Source: Alternaria dauci (lineage: Eukaryota > Ascomycota > Dothideomycetes > Pleosporales > Pleosporaceae). From it: 64,000 bases of DNA. The translations under genes were made by a program, and so were the position numbers. Of the stretch, positions 56,236 through 64,000 are shown one piece after another. Positions within the stretch are counted from its first letter, which is position 1, and each line of letters starts with the position of its first letter. The notes beneath the pieces are model-generated. The model made no database searches, was not told where the DNA came from, and saw only the letters and a program-made list of their open reading frames with translations. Location of the stretch: NCBI RefSeq assembly GCF_042100115.1, contig NC_091272.1:6386001-6450000 (forward strand), in the 5' to 3' direction.

Positions 56236-57408
56236 CTACGCCCGTCCCCTTGCCCGTGTCGCGCGTCCTTTGGGTTTCGCTTTCCCTTTCGCTTTCTTTA
56301 GCTTAGGCACCTCCTCTTCCTCCTCGTCATCCTCAGAATCCCCAATATCCTCCTCGTCGAGATCCATCTCCTCCTCTTCACTCTCCTCCTTGGCCTTCTT
56401 CTTCGAGCTCGCGCTCTTCTTCTGCTTCTTGCGATTAGCTTCAAACGCCTCTTCTGACGGCTCATCCATGGGCGTCGAGCGCTTTGAGCCTCGTGACTTG
56501 GGCGCGTACTTTGCCTCTAGCGAATCGAAAAAGTTGCCCGCTCTTGCCTTTTGTCGTCCCTGTATCAGAGCCGCTAGACTTGCCATGTCGTCTGTGCCAC
56601 TTTTCTTGGCCTTTGGCTTGGCCTTGGTCTTGCCGTTTGTGGCTCCTGACGCTTCTTTCCGGGCCTGTTTCTTGTCAAAGTCTTCGCGCCGCTTCTTCTC
56701 CGCGTCCTTTGCTTTCCGGCGGGTATCGTCTGTCTCGGCTTCGTACGCAGGGTACGACGTGACGTTTCCTTTTTCAATTTCCTCGTCTAGGATCTGCCTG
56801 AAGCGGTCGTCGTCCTCGAGGATGTCGGACAGCATGACGAGGTCGTAGACCTTGTTCAGGTTGCCCTTGACCTTCTTGAATGCCTTGAGCAGATCGCGGC
56901 GCTCCTCGTCACTGCCCTTGTATTCGTTGGCGACATTGTTGATGGCCTCCTCGTTGACGACATTCTCAAACTGCTCGCGGTAGAACTTGAGCCAGTTGAA
57001 GTCATCGTCGTCCTCCATTGTCTCAGCTGTGCTGCCCGTGAGGTCATAGCGCTTGCGTCGGCGATCGTCCGAGAGTACGGCATATGCGAATGCGACTTCT
57101 TGAAAGGCCTTGTTGGCGGCTTCCTTCTCGTCGGGTGCTGCCTTGTCTGGGAAGAGTTCAGCGATGCCATGCTGGCCTGTCATGTGAGAGAACTAACCTG
57201 GGTGGCATTTGAGCGCCATTTTGCGATATGCCTTCCTCACCTCGTCGGCGGTAGCTTCTACTTCGAGTCCCAGCACCTCATACGGGTCGATTGTTGGCGG
57301 GCCCTCTTCTTCATCCATGTCGTTCTCGCCTTCGCTCTCGTCGTTGTTTACATAGTCGTCCTCTACTTCGTCCTCGGGCGTCTGCTCTTTCTTCTGTCTT
57401 CGTGCCAT
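56236..57408 (-). CDS. DNAJC9-like J-domain protein
   Basis: Exons 57408-57198 and 57146-56236 give 373 residues. The J domain is at about 40-110 ([50 protein letters not shown]). The 51-bp intron falls inside the HPD motif, splitting the Asp codon. After it come helical DNAJC9-type regions ([16 protein letters not shown], [33 protein letters not shown]), then Lys-rich and Glu/Asp-rich segments with likely nuclear signals. DNAJC9 is an Hsp70 co-chaperone for histones H3-H4. Its start is 178 bp from the divergent deaminase gene. Confidence 0.9.
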
Positions 57409-57586
57409 GTTGTTGAGTTATGATATGGAAGTAAAGTTGATGTGGAAAGGTTGACGCCTGAGTGAGAACGCGACGCGACCAACACGAATCCGGACTTAAC
57501 ACGGAGCTAACGCGCAGACCCACTTTTCCCCGTTACTTTTGGCCAGTGCGCCAATTACATCACCTTCACCTCCTTCACCCCTCAAA

Positions 57587-58165
57587 ATGCAAGCCCAATT
57601 CGACTACGACACAGGTCCCGTGCGTACCTGGGACGGCCCGGTGCCGCCAGCCCAAAGCCCGGATCCCAACGACCATGTACAATATATGCGACTGGCCCTA
57701 GACCAGGCCCAGGAATCACCACCAAAACCGTCAAACTTCCGTGTTGGCGCCCTGTTAGTCGATGCAGATACCGGGACCATCCTTTCCCGCGGCTACACTC
57801 TAGAGTGCGAAGGAAACACGCACGCAGAGCAATGTTGTCTCTTGAAGCTCGCTCAAGCACATGGTCTGCCTGAAGAGCGAGTCGGCGAGGCTTTACCGCC
57901 AAACACTGTCATCTACACTACTATGGAGCCTTGTAATCTTCGTCTAAGTGGAAATCTACCGTGCGCAGATCGTATTATCCGCACGAGAGGGGCAGATGGA
58001 GAGCAAAAGATCAAAAAGGTGTATCTTGGGGTCAAGGAGCCGGAGAAGTTTGTGGGCGAGAACGAGGGGCGGAAGAAGCTGGAGGAGCATGGCATTGAGT
58101 GCATTCATGTACCCGGGCTGGAAGAGAGGATATTGAGTGTTGCTACTGCTGGTCATGAGCAGTAA
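57587..58165 (+). CDS. DRAP-deaminase-like zinc enzyme (RIB2 type)
   Basis: Single exon, 192 residues. The zinc-deaminase fold has NFRVGALLVDADTGTILSRG, the catalytic HAE in GNTHAEQCCLLKL, and Cys ligands in TTMEPCNLRLSGNLPCADR. The form PCxxRLSGxxPCxDR followed by VYLGVKEPEKFVGENEGRKKL matches fungal riboflavin-pathway deaminases, acting on 2,5-diamino-6-ribitylamino-pyrimidinone phosphate. The pseudouridine-synthase half of yeast Rib2 is absent. The start is the first in-frame ATG, in AAAATG. Confidence 0.82.
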   Translation: MQAQFDYDTGPVRTWDGPVPPAQSPDPNDHVQYMRLALDQAQESPPKPSNFRVGALLVDADTGTILSRGYTLECEGNTHAEQCCLLKLAQAHGLPEERVGEALPPNTVIYTTMEPCNLRLSGNLPCADRIIRTRGADGEQKIKKVYLGVKEPEKFVGENEGRKKLEEHGIECIHVPGLEERILSVATAGHEQ

Positions 58166-58299
58166 GTGTGCCTAATTTAGGAATGGTATTAAAGATAAAG
58201 ACGTAGATCCTCATCATCGAAAGAGGTACGAACAATGCACATATTATGCACAGTTGATTCTCAACTGCTCCTTTGCCTCTCCCTCTGGATCTCCTACTC

Positions 58300-58842
58300 C
58301 TATGCTCTCAAGTTCTCCAACTCCACATCTTCCGCTCGCGCCTGTTGCCGTCTATCCTTCGGTTTCCCTCTCCCGGTGCTTCTCATCTTCAACCCCATCT
58401 CGTATTTGAATCGCTTCCACCTAGTCTTGCGGATCTCTGATGGTCTGATGCCGCCTGATATCCGGGCTTGCGCCTTCTTGGATGGCGCTGGTTGCGTTGT
58501 CTCGACAGATGATTTCTGCGCTGCCTCCATTGTCTGTTGATCCGCTGCATCGTATTCGATAGCCATGGGGCTGACAGCCAGCAGTGAGATGAATAGGGAT
58601 GCGAAGCGACTTTGTTGCTTTGTAGCTGTTACTGAAGTCGAAGGACCTGGTGGTGTTCGCTTGTTTGAGGTTGCTGGTCTCGTCTTGGACGTGGTGTGGT
58701 GCTTCGACTTCGGTTCACTCCATGTTCGCGACTTGAACACCACGCCGACTTTCGATGCGCTTGTTTTGCGTTTGTGTAGTGGTGTATGTGTTAAGACGCG
58801 CTGGTCTCTAGATTTGACGGATGGCGACGAGCTGCTGGCCAT
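58300..58842 (-). CDS. Small basic protein of unknown function
   Basis: Single exon, 180 residues, strongly basic. The N-terminus is Ser/Lys/Thr-rich. One moderately hydrophobic stretch (FASLFISLLAVSPMAIEY) lies near the middle. The C-terminus is Arg/Lys-rich (GGIRPSEIRKTRWKRFKYEM, RGKPKDRRQQARAEDVELEN). No family is recognised. It converges on the deaminase gene with 134 bp between stops. The opposite strand has a shorter open frame. I hold it as probably real on length and texture. Confidence 0.5.
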   Translation of the reverse strand: MASSSSPSVKSRDQRVLTHTPLHKRKTSASKVGVVFKSRTWSEPKSKHHTTSKTRPATSNKRTPPGPSTSVTATKQQSRFASLFISLLAVSPMAIEYDAADQQTMEAAQKSSVETTQPAPSKKAQARISGGIRPSEIRKTRWKRFKYEMGLKMRSTGRGKPKDRRQQARAEDVELENLRA

Positions 58843-59949
58843 TTCTGATGTCCGTTTGGATACTGGATGTAGGAATGATGGACAGACAGATTTGATAGTA
58901 GGAATAGCGATTGAGAGCGATACTTGAGCTGATGAGTCTAGAAACGCGCCCTAAGAATGTGCACAAACACCAACAAGCTGTAGCTTCATCGCCGACTCCA
59001 CGCGCCAGGCCGTTGTCCTGCTTCATAAACCTTTCCAACCAGACAGCATCCTTCGGTTAGCATGCTACCAGGCGTCCAACCAAACAGTAACGAAATGAGA
59101 ATTTCCTTCTTTGGTGGCTTGGGGCTGAACATCCCTGTCCAAAAGGATCCGCCTAGTCGTAAGCAAGACAGAGCTAAAGTGTAGAAACGGGCGAAGTTTA
59201 GCCCATTCTATGCTCTAAAGGAGCTGCTTCGTCTAAGAAGCGTCTTGTGTGATGGCCAAGCGACGTTGGCTGGCTGGTCGCGACGCCTCAGGTCATGATT
59301 GAGAGCGCCAAAATAGATCTTGGCTTCAGCTGTGCCACGCAATTTGTGCCCCATAGCTAGCCCTACCGTTAGGAAAGCTGAACGGAGCTTTCGAAGAAGT
59401 GCATAACCTGCGACTGCGATGCGAAAAGTATCGTGCTGTAGACGCCAAGGAAACGCGATGGATGAGAGGAAGGTGCACGTCCAGGCAGGACAGTCAGTGA
59501 CGGCGCATGTAGCTAGGACATAGCTATTTAAGAACGCAAAGCGCTGCAATGATCGAAGACTGGACAGAGAAGAGTTGATAAGATACGATCTCAGAATTCA
59601 ACGTTAACGGTAACCGGCACTCGGGACAACCCATCCCCTACCCCGCTAAAACCCGCGTACCTCAACCCCCGACCCGAAACGATCGCCTGGCGCAAATCGC
59701 ATCTAGTAAACGATGGCGTCATGACTTGATCGCATCGAACAAATGCCATCGCTAGCATCGATCAACACCCAAATTGCGTAACCCAGATCACATTAGACCC
59801 CTATGCAACCCTCTGTCTCATGATGACGCAGTACCAAAAACATGTGGTTGGCCAAAAGCAGATAATAAGAAAAAGCCTCAGGTGCAGTACATAGTCTGAA
59901 TACATACCTATAATAACCGTTCCATCCAACTTGATCAAGACCCCTTACA
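58843..59949. other. Intergenic, 1.1 kb, divergent promoters
   Basis: Lies between the starts of the small basic protein and the NTF2-like gene. A 113-codon minus-strand frame at 59208-59549 is open but has no domain. Nothing is supported. Confidence 0.45.
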
Positions 59950-60646
59950 ATGCTATCTTACATCCGCCCATTCGCAATACAAACCACACATCAAACCCTG
60001 CGAACCATTTCCAAACCAACCTTCACTGTATCCAGCATATCAAAAATCTCATCCGCAAAAATGTCCACCGGAACCCTCAACATCGAAACCAAAGACGTCC
60101 AAACCGCCCCCGGCGTCAAGCTCTCAGAGGAACAAAATAAAATCGTGGGCTCCGTCCTCGACCTCTTCGCCGGCCGCCCGTCGCTACCCAAACTGCGCCT
60201 CTGGCGCGACGATGCCACCTTCACAGACAACATCACCATTGCCGAGGGCCGCAACAAGTACTCCGCACAGTGGTACGGACTGCAGTCCGCGTTCTCGGAG
60301 ATTGAGCGGCTCCACCACCAGGTCAAGGATGCAGGGAACCCTATTCTGATGGACTTGAAGACAAGATATGTTATCAAGGGATTGGGGAAGGAGCAGTTGA
60401 TCGAGAGTGAGGTGGCTATTCACCTGGATGGAGAGGGTAAGATTGCAAAGGTTGAGGATAAGTGGAATGGGAAGTTGCCGGAAGGCAGTATTGCTAATGT
60501 GAGTTACTCCTATACGGAATTGTCAATGAGATGGTCTGTGCTAACGTTTTGTACAGGCTTTCCGACACTTGAATGCTGTCACTGTACCCATGTTTGTTGG
60601 TGTACCGAAGAATGATGAAGAGGATAGGCAGAGGGGAAACCAGTAG
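59950..60646 (+). CDS. NTF2-like (SnoaL-fold) protein, probable mitochondrial presequence
   Basis: Exons 59950-60498 and 60557-60646 give 212 residues. The last exon (AFRHLNAVTVPMFVGVPKND) is short and restored by a 58-bp intron. From about residue 50, SEEQNKIVGSVLDLFAGRPS, LRLWRDDATFTDNITIAEGR, YGLQSAFSEIERLHHQVKDA and LIESEVAIHLDGEGKIAKVE form the alpha-plus-beta cone of NTF2-like proteins. The first 37 residues are Ser/Thr/Arg/Lys-rich without acids, like a mitochondrial presequence; a second ATG at 60061 would give a cytosolic form. No catalytic residue can be named. Confidence 0.82.
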
Positions 60647-60773
60647 TTGTGCCCTCGTGTAAATCGAGTAGTCTAGCGCCAAGTACGTAAACGTACCGCG
60701 TAAACTCGTAATTCGTAAATTCATTACAACAGGTATCATGTCTTTTATCGTGCCGTGTACATTTTTGCTCTCC

Positions 60774-61434
60774 TCATGCGCCAGGGAACATCCTGCCTAG
60801 GGCTAGGTGTAGGAACAGTCCAACGACGCCAGCGCCTACACCCAGCACTTTCAGACTGGGTGCTCCCGCAACGATCAATATTGTGCCGCATCCTCCTTGC
60901 TCCGCTCTCGGTAGATCAGGCCCATCCATTGTGATCGTAGCGCAGAAGCCGCCTTGTACTGTAGCGGGGTTGTGGTATACGGTCGTTTGGGGAGGTGGTG
61001 GGGCGTACACGACTGCCGTTTGCTGCTGGGGGTACACAGTCACGGTCGTGACCTGTGCGACGTTTACCGCGCCTCCACATTGGTTTCCGCTTGGACAGCA
61101 GCCGATGAGTCCGTTGGAATTGCCTGGGACGGCGCATTCGTAACCTGACGGACAGCACCTGAATCTGATCAGCAGGAGCTATGCCACCTTTACGCATTCC
61201 TACTCACCAACTGGGCTGGTTGACATTGCTGCAGCTTACTGACGCGGATGAAGGACACCAGTTTGCGTCTTGCGCTACGACTGACTGGCCATCTGGGTTT
61301 ACGATATACACGGCGCCGGAGAATGGCGCGTTGTTTGAGATTTGCTGTGGTATAGCTTCAGGCTTTGCGATCGGTTCGGCGACACACAATGTCAACGTCG
61401 CGACGAGCAGGCTCCATGGCGCAAAGGATATCAT
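60774..61434 (-). CDS. Secreted cysteine-containing GPI-type surface protein
   Basis: Exon 1 is 61434-61208 and exon 2 is 61158-60774 (49-bp intron), giving 203 residues. A signal peptide covers about residues 1-19 (MISFAPWSLLVATLTLCVA). Two CCPSG motifs follow (SWCCPSGYECAVP and LIGCCPSGNQCGG), spaced like a small disulfide module. Then a Val/Thr/Pro/Tyr-rich stretch (VTVYPQQQTAVVYAPPPPQT) and a hydrophobic C-terminus (LKVLGVGAGVVGLFLHLALG) consistent with a GPI signal. Such proteins sit in the fungal wall or membrane. No enzymatic domain is visible. Confidence 0.75.
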
Positions 61435-62226
61435 AGTGCTAGTAGTCGCAGAGACTGGCGGCGAGAGCTATCGAGCGCGACAAAGGTCTTCCGCGACGAA
61501 CAACAGAGAGCAGTAGAATATGCTGTTGGGTTAGTATTGCAACGAAAAGGCACAGCCCCCCAAAAAGACGCAAGATCAAAATCAGCAGTCAGTCGGGCGC
61601 ATACCGGGCTGTTACCCTGCCCTTAAGACTGACCGGATTGCCTTGGAAGCTCCCTCGTGAGAGCTGGGATAGCTCCACAAGCTTGCTGCATCTTGGGCTA
61701 GCTCGTCATGGACAGCTTCATGCCGGCCTAGTGGGAAAGCGCATCATTGGTAGCCTCGACGGCACCGACGTCTAGTTCACGGTAAAGTGGTCCGACTTAG
61801 CTGCTTTTTGCACAGGCTCGTAATCGGGCATGATGGCAAAACGGCGGTGTTGAGGTGTGATGGGGCTGCGGTGGCTGGGTGGACCTTGTGAGGCATGCTA
61901 AGATGCTTGCTGCCCATCTTCCGATCGTGTTTGCTGGCAGCAGATAGCAGGGGCAAGTCACTGGGCGTCAGCAGTGCACAGCGAAAGCCTTGATTGCTTC
62001 CCTGCAATTATACAAGCCGCAATTCTTGGGAGCGGCTGCATCGGATGGCATCGCGTATTGAGGTGCATGAGGATGGCTGACGCACAAGCGCCGATCTTCC
62101 GATGGACTCAAAAGGCTTAGTCAGCGGGAAGCTCGCGGGCACGTGATCACGCAGAGCGGTGGCGATGTGTCGCGTCGCGTTCCTTGTGCTTTCATCCCAC
62201 CTCGTGCATTGGTTACACAATATGAC
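61435..62226. other. Divergent promoter, GPI protein / STN1
   Basis: About 790 bp between two divergent starts. It contains a CACGTG box and a 10-bp palindrome at 62140-62151. No gene is supported. Confidence 0.45.
62140..62151. promoter_or_regulatory. E-box CACGTG with palindrome CGTGATCACG
   Basis: CACGTG at 62140-62145 overlaps the palindrome CGTGATCACG at 62142-62151, 76 bp ahead of the STN1 ATG. CACGTG is bound by bHLH factors such as Cbf1 in fungi; use here is inference. Confidence 0.35.
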
Positions 62227-63051
62227 ATGTCAACGCAGGCATCATCGCGTCATTATCGCTTATACCCCGCATATTGTTTCAAGGCATCGCCTACATACAA
62301 TACATGGGTGAAGCTCACTGCTGCGGATGTGCACGCTCTTCGTTCTGAGAAGGAGTTTCAAGGTAGTGGTTCTGACAAATGTCATAGCTGTTGCTGACAT
62401 ACCTGAGCAGCGCAGCGTGGCCTGTACTTTCATCTCAACCACCCCATCCGCTATGTCCGCATCGTGGGCGTCGTAGTAGCCATCGACGAGATCAGTCTCA
62501 GATATACCGGTCTCACCATCGACGACGGAAGCGGCGCGACCATCGAGCTGAAGATTGTGCGAACACCTCCCGTCGAGCAGAACTCCGCAGACACGTCCTC
62601 GGGCACAAAGGTCAGCAATCTGAACATCATCAGCCGCTTGGGCATCTTCGAAGTCGTGGTAGATGGTCAGCCACTAGACATAGGCTCTGTCGTCAAGGCA
62701 AAATGCACAATATCAGAGTTCAGGGGCAACAAACAGCTTGAGCTGCAGCGCATCTCAGTCATTGCGACGACTGACGAAGAAGCACGAGCTTGGGCCGAAA
62801 CCGCCGCGTTCAAGCAGGCGGTCTTGTCGCGGCCATGGCATATCTCGTCAGCTGAGCACAAGAAGATTAAGCAAAAAATAAAGGCCGACGAGAAGAAAGA
62901 ACGAGAATATGAAAGGCGCAAGGCCGAATACGAGGTCAAGAAGGAGGAGCATAGGCTGGCGAGGGAGGCGTACTATGCGCAAAGAGAGAAGAAGCTTGAG
63001 GCGCGACGCCGGAAGGAGGAGGTCATGCTGAACTCTGGTGCTTTGATATGA
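62227..63051 (+). CDS. STN1: Telomere-capping OB-fold protein Stn1
   Basis: Exons 62227-62362 and 62411-63051 with a 48-bp intron (donor GTAGTG) give 258 residues. The N-terminal OB fold includes YPAYCFKASPTYNTWVKLTA, GLYFHLNHPIRYVRIVGVVV, YTGLTIDDGSGATIELKIVR and IGSVVKAKCTISEFRGNKQL, the arrangement of fungal Stn1 (FLNHPI.wV.ivG.vv). The C-terminus is a long charged helix (KIKADEKKEREYERRKAEYE), and no winged-helix domain is seen. With Ten1, Stn1 protects telomere ends and helps lagging-strand fill-in. Short length is usual for fungal forms. Confidence 0.88.
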
Positions 63052-63263
63052 GATGCAGATTTCTTGTCTGACAAAGCTGCTGTCAGCACACCGACGCTGC
63101 TAGAAGGGTGCGGGGTTGTGGTGGCGCAGCACGTCGCTTCAGCCTGATCCAGTGCCTGTCATCTCTCTCATCTTCACACCCTATGCACACTTTCGCTACA
63201 GCTCCAAAGAGACTGAAGTTGGCCGCGGCCGCATGGTCTCTACACAGCTTCCACACCAAAGCC

Positions 63264-64000
63264 ATGGACGACGTTACCGTAACCACGCAACACTTCGATA
63301 ACCACTTACATGGGTCTATCGATCAGGCTCAGAGCTCTTCAACGTCTCGAGACGCACAGCAACCACTGCAGTATGACAGTATATCACAGGGTGGCAGCAT
63401 TAGAGTTCTCGATCTCGCTCCCGGCACCTGGGACGAGCCTGTCAGTTGTTACCTGAGGACAGTTCATTTGGACGACGACAACCCCCACTACGAAGCAATC
63501 TCATACGCCTGGGGCGACCCCAACGACTGGAAACCAGTCACTTGCAACGGATGCGCCGTCACCACAACACGCAGCCTGTTCGAGGCTCTTCAGCGTTTCC
63601 GATACGTCGACACTACAAGGACGCTCTGGGCCGATGCACTATGCATTAATCAAGCCGATGACGATGAAAAAACATTACAGGTGCGGCTGATGAGCTTCAT
63701 TTACACAAAAGCTGATCGGGTACTGGTGTGGCTGCAACACGATGATGACCAAGTAGTCCAAGATTCCCTGAATGCCATATGCCGATTTGTTCGTGAAGAA
63801 GATGGCTTTGGTACATTCGGAGGCTTGGATGAACTCCCGCAACCGACGCCCGACATACTGTACCGATGGCGTGATGTAGATGTAACTAGCGTTCGTGAAG
63901 TAGACTCATCCGAGGTTGCTGATGTCGTTGTTGAAGCTCTGGAACGCATCTGCAGCTTACCTTGGTTTGGCCGGGGATGGGTAGTCCAGGAGGTGGCATT
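63264..64000 (+). CDS. HET-domain protein, 3' end beyond the window
   Basis: Open from the ATG at 63264 to the window edge, at least 245 residues. The HET domain has its three blocks: HYEAISYAWGDP; LWADALCINQADDDEKTLQV with FIYTKADRVLVWL; and LPWFGRGWVVQEV. HET proteins act in fungal self/non-self recognition; over-activation can cause cell death of fused cells. The N-terminus (about 50 residues) is polar and has no partner domain. The C-terminal part, which decides the subtype, is missing. Another start cannot be excluded, but the ATG sits in a suitable position 213 bp after STN1. Confidence 0.9.
   Translation, partial: MDDVTVTTQHFDNHLHGSIDQAQSSSTSRDAQQPLQYDSISQGGSIRVLDLAPGTWDEPVSCYLRTVHLDDDNPHYEAISYAWGDPNDWKPVTCNGCAVTTTRSLFEALQRFRYVDTTRTLWADALCINQADDDEKTLQVRLMSFIYTKADRVLVWLQHDDDQVVQDSLNAICRFVREEDGFGTFGGLDELPQPTPDILYRWRDVDVTSVREVDSSEVADVVVEALERICSLPWFGRGWVVQEVA

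Overview
The window is nuclear DNA of a filamentous ascomycete. Genes carry short introns (mostly 46-65 bp, occasionally over 100) with CTAAC/CTGAC-like branch sites. Several families are typical of Pezizomycotina: a HET-domain protein, a rhodopsin-domain membrane protein, a GAF/response-regulator hybrid histidine kinase and a fungal Stn1. One pogo/Fot1-type transposon has been mutated in the manner of repeat-induced point mutation. The gene content and the introner-like introns fit Dothideomycetes, probably Pleosporales; this is inference, because no marker gene was compared. All exon structures were spliced by hand from the sequence and checked for reading-frame continuity.

Layout. 0-8 kb: a secreted, probably GPI-anchored PLC-like phosphodiesterase, an F-box-like protein with a separate C-terminal exon, and glutamine-dependent NAD+ synthetase (QNS1, six exons). 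8-25 kb: a hybrid histidine kinase, a multi-pass membrane protein, a reticulon, a 2.75-kb stretch without a gene, a rhodopsin-domain membrane protein, a JMJD5-like JmjC protein and ATG12. 25-40 kb: the DBF4-type kinase regulator, a PD-(D/E)XK nuclease-fold protein with an acidic tail, a Dal5-like MFS permease, an SDR epimerase/dehydrogenase divergent from flavocytochrome b2, and a divergent mitochondrial pair (EngB-type GTPase and FMC1). 40-49.5 kb: an SRP40/Nopp140-type nucleolar protein divergent from exocyst SEC3, a DUF1295 reductase-like protein and a small conserved fungal protein. 49.9-52.1 kb: the degenerate transposon with perfect 45-bp terminal inverted repeats. 52-64 kb: a GNAT acetyltransferase, a PEP-mutase/isocitrate-lyase family enzyme, an unrecognised protein, a DNAJC9-like J protein divergent from a DRAP-deaminase-like enzyme, a small basic protein, an NTF2-like protein, a cysteine-containing GPI protein, STN1 and a HET-domain gene running off the right edge.

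Most genes are independent housekeeping or signalling genes, not a cluster. No secondary-metabolite cluster, CRISPR, tRNA or rRNA was recognised. The most unusual signal is a family of related introns. All five introns of QNS1 share a core of about 25 nt ending at the branch site, and an intron of the MFS permease 26 kb away repeats 21 nt of one of them exactly. This looks like introner-like elements. Second is a probable AT-AC intron at the 5' end of the histidine kinase.
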